Source: Oscillospiraceae bacterium | GTDB taxonomy: Bacteria; Bacillota; Clostridia; Oscillospirales; Ruminococcaceae | Direction of reading: 5' to 3' | NCBI GenBank assembly: GCA_021769725.1 | Contig: JAETSI010000008.1 | Location: forward strand, 52,562-116,561 | Length of the DNA: 64,000 nucleotides | In this document: piece after piece, positions 1-8,650 of the stretch | Numbering within the stretch: position 1 is the stretch's first letter | Layout of the letters: every line of letters starts with the position of its first letter | The notes under the pieces: generated by a model | What the model was told of the DNA's origin: nothing | Database searches by the model: none | Seen by the model: only the letters and a program-made list of their open reading frames with translations | Program-made: the position numbers and the translations under genes

Positions 1-84
1 TTTTATCAGATAATATTTTTCGGACAATCAGCAATATTTATAGTGGAATATACATGTAGTATATAAATATGATGCCAATACATT

Positions 85-1386
85 TTAATATATAATATTC
101 ATGTCTACGTCACCGTAAATGCCAGGGATACGTCCGCAGCTGCTCTGCTGCCAGATAAAATAGTCGCCTTCGTAATCTGTATCTTCAACATAATGTGCCA
201 GCCATACAGGGGAAATGCTTTTGCTGTGATCGTTCCAGATATTGTTCAGAAAATTTTTGCTGCTGTAAAGCATGGTATCATAGCCATACTTTGCCATTTC
301 ATCGTTAAAAACGGCGTACAGATCATTGATTTGCTTTATATTCATTCCATACTTCTGGAAGCTGCCGAATTCTTCCCAGTCGAATCCGACAGGAAGATCA
401 AGCTCTGCTCCGTTAAGATTGTCGGCTATCCATTTTGCCTGTTCACGGATTTCGTCCTCAGAATTTGCAGTGGTATAGAAATAAACGCTCAGGTCTATTC
501 CTGCGGCTCTTGCCCCTTCGATATTGGCATAAAAACAGTCGTCCATAACTATACTATCATAGCTGTAACCCATTCTGATAATCGCAAACTCGCATCCGGC
601 GTCCCGGACTGCTGACCAGTCGATATTGCCCTGCCATGTGGAAACGTCGATTCCGGGACGTCCCAAAGCGCCGTATATATATGCAAAATCGCTGAAATCC
701 ATACGTTCTCTGTCGTCCGGAGGGGACGGAACGGAGCTTACAACAGAAATAGTCAGATCCCAATCAGAAATATTGCCCGAACTGTCCGAAACATGGGCTG
801 TCAGCGGATAATCACCTATAGTACCGGGGTCGATATATCCGTCGTATGTCAGTACGGGAGCACTGTCATAATTGTCGGCAAATCCGACATAGTCATTAAG
901 GTCGAAGTCTTCTCCGACACGGTGATAAGGATTCCAGCCAGAATTAAGTATTATTGGAGCTTCGGTATCTTCTACAACATAGGTAAGCGTTTGTTCCTGT
1001 TCTTTTCCGCCGGCAGAGTATTTGATAGTCACTGATTTTTCGCCGGTTTCAGAGGTGTCAAGGGGATCGCTTCCGTTCAGGACAACAATATTAGCTTCGG
1101 TGAGGAATTCGTTTATTGTAAGTTCTTCGTAAACCGGAACAGTTTTCGATCCGCTGAGTTTGACAGGTTTCGTTGAAGGCTGGGATTCCGTGGCAGGTTC
1201 AGAAACGGCGGAAGTTACAGCGGAAGCAGCAGCCGGAGCAGACGTTAATGGCTGCTCGCTTGATTTTTCACGGATGGAACTTATTTCAGCTTTTGATTTG
1301 TTGTCAGATATTGAAGAAGTTTTTTCGCATGATATGAGACTCATGCAGAAAACAGACAGAATTGCAGCGATTATTTTATTTTTCAT
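85..1386 (-). CDS. Lipoprotein with Ig-like module and GH25 lysozyme domain
   Basis: Probable surface lipoprotein that cleaves peptidoglycan. The N-terminus is a lipoprotein signal with a LISC lipobox, lipid-anchored at Cys20. A Ser/Thr/Pro-rich linker follows, then beta-rich modules (about residues 75-220) of the kind found in bacterial Ig-like/DUF5011 folds. The C-terminal half (about 243-433) is a GH25 muramidase: it opens with GIDVSTWQGNIDW and carries the acidic pair in GFDWEEF (Asp near 335, Glu near 337), the expected catalytic region, and ends in a typical GDVDMN motif. The start is an ATG behind AAGGAGA. It is the only gene on this strand here and is transcribed away from the TIR operon. 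The GH25 family is clear; its target (own wall or a competitor's) cannot be read from the sequence. Confidence 0.9.
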   Translation of the reverse strand: MKNKIIAAILSVFCMSLISCEKTSSISDNKSKAEISSIREKSSEQPLTSAPAAASAVTSAVSEPATESQPSTKPVKLSGSKTVPVYEELTINEFLTEANIVVLNGSDPLDTSETGEKSVTIKYSAGGKEQEQTLTYVVEDTEAPIILNSGWNPYHRVGEDFDLNDYVGFADNYDSAPVLTYDGYIDPGTIGDYPLTAHVSDSSGNISDWDLTISVVSSVPSPPDDRERMDFSDFAYIYGALGRPGIDVSTWQGNIDWSAVRDAGCEFAIIRMGYSYDSIVMDDCFYANIEGARAAGIDLSVYFYTTANSEDEIREQAKWIADNLNGAELDLPVGFDWEEFGSFQKYGMNIKQINDLYAVFNDEMAKYGYDTMLYSSKNFLNNIWNDHSKSISPVWLAHYVEDTDYEGDYFIWQQSSCGRIPGIYGDVDMNIIY

Positions 1387-1420
1387 GGTTTCTCCTTAAC
1401 AAATATATAAATATGCCTAT

Positions 1421-1449
1421 ATTATATCATAGCTCAGTAACGAAGTAAA
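1421..1449 (-). promoter_or_regulatory. Putative sigma-A promoter of the GH25 lipoprotein gene
   Basis: On the minus strand TTTACT (1449-1444) and a consensus TATAAT (1426-1421) are 17 bases apart, about 35 bases upstream of the start codon. The -35 is weak, the -10 perfect. Confidence 0.5.
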
Positions 1450-1489
1450 GACAAAATGGTGACAAAATAAATTAAATTGTAGAAAATAG

Positions 1490-1518
1490 TTGAAAAATGA
1501 CCTGTAATGTGATATAAT
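1490..1518 (+). promoter_or_regulatory. Sigma-A promoter of the TIR/SPFH operon
   Basis: TTGAAA (1490-1495), 17-base spacer, TATAAT (1513-1518). The -10 box overlaps an upstream in-frame ATG at 1517, so that ATG cannot be on the mRNA; transcription should begin near 1525 and the first usable start is 1553. Confidence 0.85.
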
Positions 1519-1552
1519 GAATAAAATGCATTCATTAGAAATGGGGAAAAAT

Positions 1553-3112
1553 ATGGCTGTTTTAAAATGTAAAATGTGCGGAGGAACTCTCAGGACAACT
1601 GATAGTATCAATGTATGTGTATGTGAATATTGCGGGACTGCCCAAACCCTTCCTAAGGTGCGTGATGATATAAATTTCAATCTTTTCAATCGTGCCAATG
1701 ATCTGCGCAGCGGTCGTGAATTCGACAAGGCACAGGAAATATATGAAAAAATAGTCCAGAATTGTTCTGATGATTCCGAGGCATACTGGGGTTTGGTTCT
1801 TTGCAAATATGGTATAGAATATGTTACGGATCCAAAAACGGGCAGGAGACTTCCGACCTGTCACCGAACACAAACCGATTCGGTTCTTATGGATATGGAC
1901 TATAAATCAGCCGTTAATTATGCAGAACCGGCAAGAAGAAATCTCTATGTTATTGAAGCAGAGGAAATTGATCGTATACAGCGCAGAATTCTTGATATAG
2001 CTCGTTCTGAAGAAGCGTTTGACGTTTTTATCTGCTATAAGCAGACAGATGAAGCCGGAAACAGAACTCCCGACAGCGTTATTGCCAATGATATTTACTT
2101 CCAGTTAAAACAGGCAGGAATAAAGGCATTCTATTCTGCTATAACTCTTGAGGATAAACTTGGAAGTGAGTACGAACCATACATATATTCTGCTCTTTCA
2201 AGCGCCCGGGTTATGCTTGTTGTCGGAACAAAACCGGAGTACTTTCAGTCTGTGTGGCTGAGAAACGAGTGGAGCCGTTTTTTGAAATTCGTTAAGAACG
2301 ACAGAACCCGTCTGCTTATTCCGTGCTATAAGGATATGGATCCGTATGATTTGCCGGAAGAATTTTCTCACTTGCAGGCACAGGATATGTCAAAGATCGG
2401 TTTTATCAACGATATTATATACGGAATTAAAAAGCTTATCCGCAAAGAACCTGATAAATACTCTGTTTCTCGTGAAAAAGTGAGCGGTACAACAGATGAG
2501 CAGACTATGCTCCGCCGAATTGAAATATTTTTCAATTCCAGAGATTTTACCGGTGCGGAAGAATACTGCGACAGGGTTCTTGATAAAAATCCGGAATGCG
2601 CCAAGGCTTACTATTATAAATTTCTTGCCGAGCATTTCTGCGCTGATCTTCAGGAGCTTTATTCGCCCAACAAGGTGAACGGAATGGCAGATTTTTATAT
2701 AAAAGGATACGGCTATGATGTCAGAGACGATGTTAATTATCAAAAAAGAGTACAGTATGTCTTGAAACATTCCATAAAAAATGCTATTGATCTGTCAAGG
2801 GGAGCAGAGCATGAAGAATATGTTCACGCTTATGAGGGAATTGTTTCGCTTATTCGGAATGCAATAAAAGCTAAGGAACAGCAGAAAATTGCTGAGGAAC
2901 TGCGTTTACAGGAGGAAGCACGTGAACGCAGAAGATTAGAAGAAGAACAGCGTGCAAAGGAAATTAAACGTATAAAGAATAAAAAACTTTTTAAAACTCT
3001 GGCAGTTATTGCCTTGATATGTTTTACATTCTATGGTCTGGTCGTCGATCTGCCAATCTTTCCTTTGATAATTTTGATTGTGATTATTATAATTATTTTG
3101 GGATTAAAATAG
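1553..3112 (+). CDS. Zinc-ribbon/TIR-domain membrane protein, paralogue 1
   Basis: 519-residue protein. Order of parts: N-terminal zinc ribbon (CxxC at residues 6-9 and CEYCG near 24-28), a short TPR-like helical stretch, a TIR domain from about 156 (FDVFICYKQTDEAG), a second TPR-like region, a charged Glu/Arg coiled coil, and one or two C-terminal membrane helices. Glu208, in GSEYEPYI, falls where the catalytic Glu of NAD-cleaving TIR domains (for example SARM1) lies, ten residues before the conserved Ala. The start at 1553 is chosen because it matches the paralogue's MAxxKCKMCGG start, has a GGGGA box in front, and the longer frame begins inside the -10 box. First gene of a four-gene operon; its stop precedes the next SD directly. 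NADase activity is inferred from homology, not shown. Confidence 0.85.
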   Translation: MAVLKCKMCGGTLRTTDSINVCVCEYCGTAQTLPKVRDDINFNLFNRANDLRSGREFDKAQEIYEKIVQNCSDDSEAYWGLVLCKYGIEYVTDPKTGRRLPTCHRTQTDSVLMDMDYKSAVNYAEPARRNLYVIEAEEIDRIQRRILDIARSEEAFDVFICYKQTDEAGNRTPDSVIANDIYFQLKQAGIKAFYSAITLEDKLGSEYEPYIYSALSSARVMLVVGTKPEYFQSVWLRNEWSRFLKFVKNDRTRLLIPCYKDMDPYDLPEEFSHLQAQDMSKIGFINDIIYGIKKLIRKEPDKYSVSREKVSGTTDEQTMLRRIEIFFNSRDFTGAEEYCDRVLDKNPECAKAYYYKFLAEHFCADLQELYSPNKVNGMADFYIKGYGYDVRDDVNYQKRVQYVLKHSIKNAIDLSRGAEHEEYVHAYEGIVSLIRNAIKAKEQQKIAEELRLQEEARERRRLEEEQRAKEIKRIKNKKLFKTLAVIALICFTFYGLVVDLPIFPLIILIVIIIIILGLK

Positions 3113-3120
3113 GGGGGCAT

Positions 3121-5238
3121 ATGGCTATATATAAATGCAAAATGTGCGGAGGATCTCTTGAACCCGCACAGGGAGAAACAGTCTGCAAATGCAGCTACTG
3201 CGGCACGGTGCAGACGCTTCCGCAAACTGACAATGAACGTATCCGTCAGCTTTTTGACCGTGCAAACAGTTTTCGTCTGAAAAATGATTTCGACAGTGCT
3301 GCGATGGTTTATGAGAACATCATCGCAGAGTATCCCGAAGATGCGGAGGCGCATTGGGGTATATGTCTCTGCCGCTACGGAATAGAATACGTTGAAGATC
3401 CAAGAACGAAAAAAAGGCTTGCCACCTGCCACAGGACGCAGTTCCGTCCTATACTTGAAGATTCCGACTTTGCAATGGCTGTGCGCTATGCCGACGCAGC
3501 GGCAGAATCGGTTTACAGGGAGGAAGCTGCTTATATCAACGCTGTGCAGCAGAAGATCCTTGATATCTCACAAAAAGAAGAACCTTTTGATATATTCATA
3601 TGCTACAAGGAAACTGACGGCGGCGGAAGCCGTACAACTGACAGTGTTATTGCACAGGATATTTACGAAGTTCTTACAGACAGAGGATACAGAGTTTTCT
3701 TTTCAAGGATAACTCTTGAGGATAAGCTTGGCAAAGAATATGAACCGTACATATTTGCGGCGCTTAACAGTGCGAAGATAATGCTTGCAGTCGGTACAAA
3801 GCCCGAGAATTTTAATTCTGTATGGGTGAAAAACGAGTGGTCGAGATTTCTTGCGCTTGCAGAACAGGGACAGGAAAAGACGGTTATTCCGTGCTATCGT
3901 GATATGAGTCCGTATGAGCTGCCGCAGGAATTGAGAGCACTCCAGTCGCAGGATGTTTCTAAAGTCGGATATATGCAGGATCTTTTGAGAGGAATTGAGA
4001 AGATAACCGGCAGTGAAACGGCTGTTTCTTCCGGAACAGCGATCTATAGCGCTGATGCTTTTGTTCAGAGAGCAATGCTTTTTTTGGAGGATGAAAATTT
4101 CAGTCAGGCAGAAGCTTATTGCGAAAAGGCTCTTGACGCTGACCCGAAAAATGCTTTTGCTTATTTTGCTCGGCTTATGGCAGAACTTCGATTGTCTCAT
4201 GAGAATATGCTCATGACGTACAGCCGACCTATCGGCAATATGGACAGCTATGAAAAAGCTTACAGATTTGCAGAGGGCGATCTGAAAAAAAGATTGTGTA
4301 CATATGAGATGAATTCACGTTATCTCTATGCAGGAAAGCTTCTGGAGGGCAATGCTTCACGCAGCAATATCCTGAAAGCTTCAAGTATTTATATCGCACT
4401 CGGAGCATACAGCGGTGCGGCTGACGGCAGAGATCGGGCTGAAAAAATGTTGCGTGATATAGAAGATAAGGCTTTTTCCGAAGCCAAAGCTCTGGTGGAC
4501 GCTCCTTCAAGTGGCGGAGATTATCTGAAAGCAAAGATATTGCTTGAAGAAATGTCATCAGATTCCAGAAGTGCCGATCTTATAGGTATATGCAACGGGA
4601 AGCTTGAGGAGATATATCAGAAAGCCGTAAATCTCATGAAATCATCCAATAGCTCGGGAGATTATGCTGATGCTCAGAAGCTTTTTGAGCAGATCAGCGG
4701 ATATAAAGATTCCGGACGTCTGGCGTTCAGCTGCTCTATGAAATATGAAGAGACTTCGGATTATGAACAGGAACATCTGGAAGAAGAACGGCGGAAAAAT
4801 GAAGCTGTACTCATGGAGAAAAAGATCCTTGACAGAGCGGCGGCAAATCAGAAGCATGAGAAACGCCGGGTAAAACACGTTATCTTTTTTTCAATAATAG
4901 CATTTGCTGCGTTTGTCGTTGTAGGCAGAAACATTGATATTGCTATGGATGAAGAAATGATTATTTACGGCAGCAGAATGTTCATTACAGCGGCGGCATC
5001 ATGTATTTTTGCAATGGCGCTTATAATGATGGAATTTGCCGTCAGCGGAGAGACAAACATGAATAAATGGCAGCTCCAGAAGCTTGGAATAGTCGGTGCA
5101 ACGTTGGTAACGACACTTCTCACGTTTCATTCTACAGATTCTGTTATAGATACTGCTATAGTTTTTTTCGTTCATCTGGCAGCGATATTTCTGGCAGTAA
5201 AATTGGGAAAAGTTTTATTTCATAAAAACAAATCATGA
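3121..5238 (+). CDS. Zinc-ribbon/TIR-domain membrane protein, paralogue 2
   Basis: 705-residue paralogue of the preceding gene with the same zinc ribbon, TPR and TIR order (TIR from about 159, PFDIFICYKETDGGG). The putative catalytic Glu is again residue 208 (GKEYEPYI), so spacing is kept exactly between the copies. The C-terminal part is longer: more TPR-like repeats (about 310-560), a coiled coil, then about four hydrophobic helices (about 585-700). The ATG at 3121 sits behind GGGGGG overlapping the end of gene 1; the frame remains open upstream, but that stretch only re-reads gene 1's tail. The pair probably arose by duplication and then diverged in the C-terminal region. The soluble zinc-ribbon and TIR parts are expected to face the cytoplasm. 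Confidence 0.87.
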   Translation: MAIYKCKMCGGSLEPAQGETVCKCSYCGTVQTLPQTDNERIRQLFDRANSFRLKNDFDSAAMVYENIIAEYPEDAEAHWGICLCRYGIEYVEDPRTKKRLATCHRTQFRPILEDSDFAMAVRYADAAAESVYREEAAYINAVQQKILDISQKEEPFDIFICYKETDGGGSRTTDSVIAQDIYEVLTDRGYRVFFSRITLEDKLGKEYEPYIFAALNSAKIMLAVGTKPENFNSVWVKNEWSRFLALAEQGQEKTVIPCYRDMSPYELPQELRALQSQDVSKVGYMQDLLRGIEKITGSETAVSSGTAIYSADAFVQRAMLFLEDENFSQAEAYCEKALDADPKNAFAYFARLMAELRLSHENMLMTYSRPIGNMDSYEKAYRFAEGDLKKRLCTYEMNSRYLYAGKLLEGNASRSNILKASSIYIALGAYSGAADGRDRAEKMLRDIEDKAFSEAKALVDAPSSGGDYLKAKILLEEMSSDSRSADLIGICNGKLEEIYQKAVNLMKSSNSSGDYADAQKLFEQISGYKDSGRLAFSCSMKYEETSDYEQEHLEEERRKNEAVLMEKKILDRAAANQKHEKRRVKHVIFFSIIAFAAFVVVGRNIDIAMDEEMIIYGSRMFITAAASCIFAMALIMMEFAVSGETNMNKWQLQKLGIVGATLVTTLLTFHSTDSVIDTAIVFFVHLAAIFLAVKLGKVLFHKNKS

Positions 5239-5265
5239 ATATCCAATTAAAGGAGGAACATAAAG

Positions 5266-6675
5266 ATGTTTGGTAAAAAAGACGAACCTAAACTTCCTGA
5301 TAATGGCGTGGCAAGCGTTATAATGTACGACGGTACTAATCAGGATCTTGTTCACAAGCATAAAATTGAGAATTTTAATCTTGGTTCACAGCTTATCGTT
5401 CACGAGGCGCAGGAGGCTGTATTTTTCCGTGACGGAATGGCTCTTGACCTTTTCGGAGCAGGCAGACACACTCTGGAAACACAGAATCTGCCGTTCTTCA
5501 ACAGGGCGTTCAAGCTCCCTACTAATGCGGAAACTATTTTTCATGCAGAGATTTATTTCATAAACAAGGCTGTACAGATGGGCATAAAGTGGGGAACCGA
5601 TACAAAGGTGCGCTTTATTGAACCAGATTCCGGACTTCCTATCGAGATCGGTGCCTGTGGTCAGTTCAGCCTGCTGGTAAACGATTCACGAAAGCTTCTT
5701 ATAAAGCTTGTGGGAACTGCCGACGGAATGTCCTACAGATCTCTTACTTCTGATTCCAACGAGTACGGACCTGCTGTCTCTAAGTTCAAGGCGATGGTCA
5801 TCACAAAGGTAAAGAGCAATCTTGCACGCATAATCAAGAGCTGCAATATTAATATCCTTGAAATAGACGAACATCTGGAGGATATTTCCGGCAGTCTGCG
5901 TCAGAATATCAATGAATCCTTTGAAGAATACGGTCTTACTATGCCGGAATTCTACGTTGAGACAGTCATGACTCCTGACGACGACCCCAATTACAGACGT
6001 TTGAAGCAGCAGCACGCCGATATGTTCCTGAAAATACGTCAGGAAGAGATCCTTAAAGCAGAGGCTGAAAAGGCGAGAGAGCGTATGGCAGTTGAGGCAG
6101 AGACTGAAGCACAGCTCAAGGTGATATCCGCTCAGGGAGAGGCTCAGGCACTCAGGCTCAGAGCAGCCGCAGAGGCAGAGGAAATGAGAATGAAAGGCTT
6201 TACATATCGTGAGCAGACAGCCCGTGAGATCGGCGTTGAGGCTGCCAAGAACATGGGCGGCAGCGCCGGAGGAAGTGCTGTCGGCGATATAGCAGGTCTT
6301 GGCATTGCTCTCGGAGCTATGAGCGGTGTTGTTGATATGACCAAGAATGTTATGACTCCTATGACCGCAGCCGTATCCGGAACTGCAAATGCTGCATCGG
6401 CAGATACATGGGTGTGCTCCTGCGGAACTGAAAATACAACAAAATTCTGCGGCAGCTGCGGAAAACCCAGACCCCAGTTGCAGAATGCAAACACATGGAT
6501 GTGTTCATGCGGAACGGAAAATACGACGAAATTCTGCGGCAGCTGCGGAAAGCCTAAGCCGGTTGCTGACAATAAATGGATCTGTCCGGTGTGCGGAACT
6601 GAAAATACCACTAAGTTCTGCTGTAACTGCGGAAAAGCAAGACCTGAAGCCGATGAGGAAAGAAAGGGAGAATAA
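5266..6675 (+). CDS. SPFH-domain protein with three C-terminal zinc ribbons (YdjI-like)
   Basis: 469-residue SPFH/virion-core-like protein. Residues about 15-260 form the SPFH region seen in Bacillus YdjI-type proteins; about 255-310 is a long Ala/Glu/Arg helix typical of flotillin-like oligomerisation; a Gly/Ala-rich stretch follows. The tail (about 385-465) holds three near-identical zinc ribbons, each built on CGTENTTKFC followed by xxCGK. The SD AAAGGAGGAACA is strong. It follows the TIR genes by 27 bases and precedes a 4-TM gene by 2. In B. subtilis, YdjG (zinc ribbon), YdjH and YdjI (SPFH) form an envelope-stress assembly; here two zinc-ribbon/TIR proteins occupy a similar place. A role in assembling TIR proteins at the membrane is inference. 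Confidence 0.85.
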   Translation: MFGKKDEPKLPDNGVASVIMYDGTNQDLVHKHKIENFNLGSQLIVHEAQEAVFFRDGMALDLFGAGRHTLETQNLPFFNRAFKLPTNAETIFHAEIYFINKAVQMGIKWGTDTKVRFIEPDSGLPIEIGACGQFSLLVNDSRKLLIKLVGTADGMSYRSLTSDSNEYGPAVSKFKAMVITKVKSNLARIIKSCNINILEIDEHLEDISGSLRQNINESFEEYGLTMPEFYVETVMTPDDDPNYRRLKQQHADMFLKIRQEEILKAEAEKARERMAVEAETEAQLKVISAQGEAQALRLRAAAEAEEMRMKGFTYREQTAREIGVEAAKNMGGSAGGSAVGDIAGLGIALGAMSGVVDMTKNVMTPMTAAVSGTANAASADTWVCSCGTENTTKFCGSCGKPRPQLQNANTWMCSCGTENTTKFCGSCGKPKPVADNKWICPVCGTENTTKFCCNCGKARPEADEERKGE

Positions 6676-6677
6676 TT

Positions 6678-7376
6678 ATGAAAAATATTAGAACACAGGT
6701 CGTAGCCGTATTGTTAATAGTTGCTGCACTCTTTTCGGCAGCAGTCTTTCTGATTCCGTTCGATAAGGGCGAACCTGCTTTCTGGATAGGATATATAGCA
6801 GAACTTGCAGCGGTAATACTCCAGATACCCGTATTTAAGCTTGCATATCCTGTCGGTTCAGATCTGAAAAGTAAAGTTCTGGGATATCCGCTGTTCAAAA
6901 TAGGTGTTTCGTATCTTGTAGTACAGACAATACTCAGCTTTGTGCTTATTGCTCTTGGCAGCAGCGGAAATATGCCTGCATGGCTGGCAGCTCTGCTCTG
7001 CCTGCTTGTGCTTGGATTTGCTCTTCTGTTTGGTATGTCAGCAAATATGGCAAGAACAGCTATTACGAATCTTGAGACAGCTGCGGCAGTTGATACAAAG
7101 CTTATGAAGTCCCTGGCGCTCCGGGCGCAGAATCTCGTAACTAAGACTAACAACCCTACGCTCCAGAGCGAACTCAGAAAGCTTGCTGAGAAGATCACCT
7201 ACAGCGATCCTGTAAGCAGTCCGGCGATAGCTGATTCGGAATACAGACTTTCAACGCTGTTCGGACAGCTGGAAGCCGCAGTTTCTACTCCGCAAGGGGC
7301 TGGAGCTATGGATCTCTGTAAGTCTGTGAACATTGCTCTCGACGACAGAAACGCAGCCTGCAAGGCTTCTAAATAA
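6678..7376 (+). CDS. Four-helix membrane protein of the TIR/SPFH operon
   Basis: 232 residues. Four hydrophobic segments are visible (about 7-27, 33-52, 75-95 and 100-122), followed by a soluble, partly helical domain of about 100 residues with no motif I recognise. The ATG follows the SPFH stop by 2 bases and its SD (AAAGGGAG) lies in the end of that gene, so the two are translationally coupled. It is the last gene of the operon; a strong hairpin follows. Its place suggests the membrane anchor or partner of the SPFH protein, comparable in layout to YdjH, but I cannot assign a family. Confidence 0.75.
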   Translation: MKNIRTQVVAVLLIVAALFSAAVFLIPFDKGEPAFWIGYIAELAAVILQIPVFKLAYPVGSDLKSKVLGYPLFKIGVSYLVVQTILSFVLIALGSSGNMPAWLAALLCLLVLGFALLFGMSANMARTAITNLETAAAVDTKLMKSLALRAQNLVTKTNNPTLQSELRKLAEKITYSDPVSSPAIADSEYRLSTLFGQLEAAVSTPQGAGAMDLCKSVNIALDDRNAACKASK

Positions 7377-7383
7377 TAAACGA

Positions 7384-7416
7384 AGCAGGGACGATATCAG
7401 TATCGTCCCTGCTTTA
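7384..7416. terminator. Bidirectional terminator between convergent operons
   Basis: Perfect 13-bp stem (7384-7396 with 7401-7413), TCAG loop, followed by TTTATTATT. It lies between the 4-TM gene (+) and the anti-sigma gene (-) and can serve both. Confidence 0.85.
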
Positions 7417-7420
7417 TTAT

Positions 7421-8650
7421 TCAGTTAAAGGCAACATCCTCGTTTTCAATAACAAGATAATCCGGTGAAACAGCCGGAATATAGAATGCTCCATATTCCT
7501 TCACACCGTCGCTGAAGGCATAATCGCCTGTTCGTTCAGGGTGAAGTTCAACAAGAAATCGGTAGTAGGGGAGAGTGTATTTATAATCAGCAGTGCGTTT
7601 GTAGCTGATTCCGGTAAAGAATATCTCATCGGTGTTTATTCCGTCCGGAAGATATTCTTCCTCCCATACAGTAGTGTAGTAATCTCCGCCTATAAGCTTA
7701 TCATATGCCTCGTCATAGCTGATAACGGGGTACATTCCGGCGAATTCCTTGTAGTCATAATCGTCGTATATAGAAATTGTGCTGAGATTTTTACCGCCAT
7801 AGAAATAAACCCGGCGCAAATTGTAGTTTATAAGCGCCGTCAGCGGATCTTCTGAATCATCATAAAGAGAAAATGTTGTATTTGGTTCATTGTAAATGCT
7901 AAAATCCGTAAAAACTACAGGAGCAGGGTTATCCATCCGTATGATATTCTTGTATTTATCTCCGAGATATTTAAGTGATCTTATTGCATGATCCTTGTCT
8001 GTTGTATCGCAAATATCGTATTCGTTTGGCAGTTCAATTGGATATTCAAATTCTATATATATTCTGCTTGAATACGCATACATCGAAAGGCTGATATCCC
8101 CTGCTTTTGCTTTATAATAATCACCATTGGGATGCCTGTCAACAGGTGTAAATTCTTCGTCAGTCAGCAGACCGGCAATATCCTTTAATCTTTCTTCCAT
8201 TTCATTCATTGTATAAACGGGAAAGCCTCCGTGACTGTAAATTTCATTACTTGGCTCTATAAAGACCGGAAGTTCAGTAAAATCACAGTTTTCACGGCTG
8301 GGATTTCCGTCCAGAAGTTCAGATACATCGTAAGCCCAGAATCCCTCAAAGCCCATACCACCGGTTTCTCCGTTCTGAGTGTGTATGATTGGCAGTTCTC
8401 CGGTATTTTCAGGAAATTCTATTCGTTCACTATATGATTTTTCTTCGTCAGGTACTATTTTATCAGGCGTTCTGTCCGGGATATTTTTAACGCTCTGCCA
8501 CAGTACGACTCCGGCAGCGGCTGCCGCCATTGTTCCGATAACGGCAAATTTTACGGGATTTTTCCTTGTCTTTGTTTCTGGTGCGGCTTCGGCGATGAAT
8601 TTATCGTCCACCTCGCCCAGCTGTTCCATAAGTCTTTCGTTCTTTTTCAT
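7421..8650 (-). CDS. Probable membrane-anchored anti-sigma factor
   Basis: 409 residues. A short cytoplasmic N-terminus (about 1-32, MEQLGEVDDKFIAEAA) is followed by one membrane helix (about 33-54) and a large extracytoplasmic, Tyr/Asp-rich domain of about 350 residues that I cannot assign. Its ATG overlaps the TGA of the ECF sigma gene (ATGA), the usual arrangement of a sigma/anti-sigma pair, and the topology fits Firmicute ECF anti-sigma factors of the DUF4179-like type. No zinc-binding HxxxCxxC motif of the ZAS class is visible. The signal it senses is unknown. Confidence 0.7.
   Translation of the reverse strand: MKKNERLMEQLGEVDDKFIAEAAPETKTRKNPVKFAVIGTMAAAAAGVVLWQSVKNIPDRTPDKIVPDEEKSYSERIEFPENTGELPIIHTQNGETGGMGFEGFWAYDVSELLDGNPSRENCDFTELPVFIEPSNEIYSHGGFPVYTMNEMEERLKDIAGLLTDEEFTPVDRHPNGDYYKAKAGDISLSMYAYSSRIYIEFEYPIELPNEYDICDTTDKDHAIRSLKYLGDKYKNIIRMDNPAPVVFTDFSIYNEPNTTFSLYDDSEDPLTALINYNLRRVYFYGGKNLSTISIYDDYDYKEFAGMYPVISYDEAYDKLIGGDYYTTVWEEEYLPDGINTDEIFFTGISYKRTADYKYTLPYYRFLVELHPERTGDYAFSDGVKEYGAFYIPAVSPDYLVIENEDVAFN

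Noticed and set aside
1517..1552. Upstream in-frame start of the first TIR gene
   Set aside because: It overlaps the -10 box; the start must be 1553.
3019..3120. 34-codon N-terminal extension of the second TIR protein
   Set aside because: It reads the end of gene 1 in another frame; the true start matches the paralogue and has an SD.
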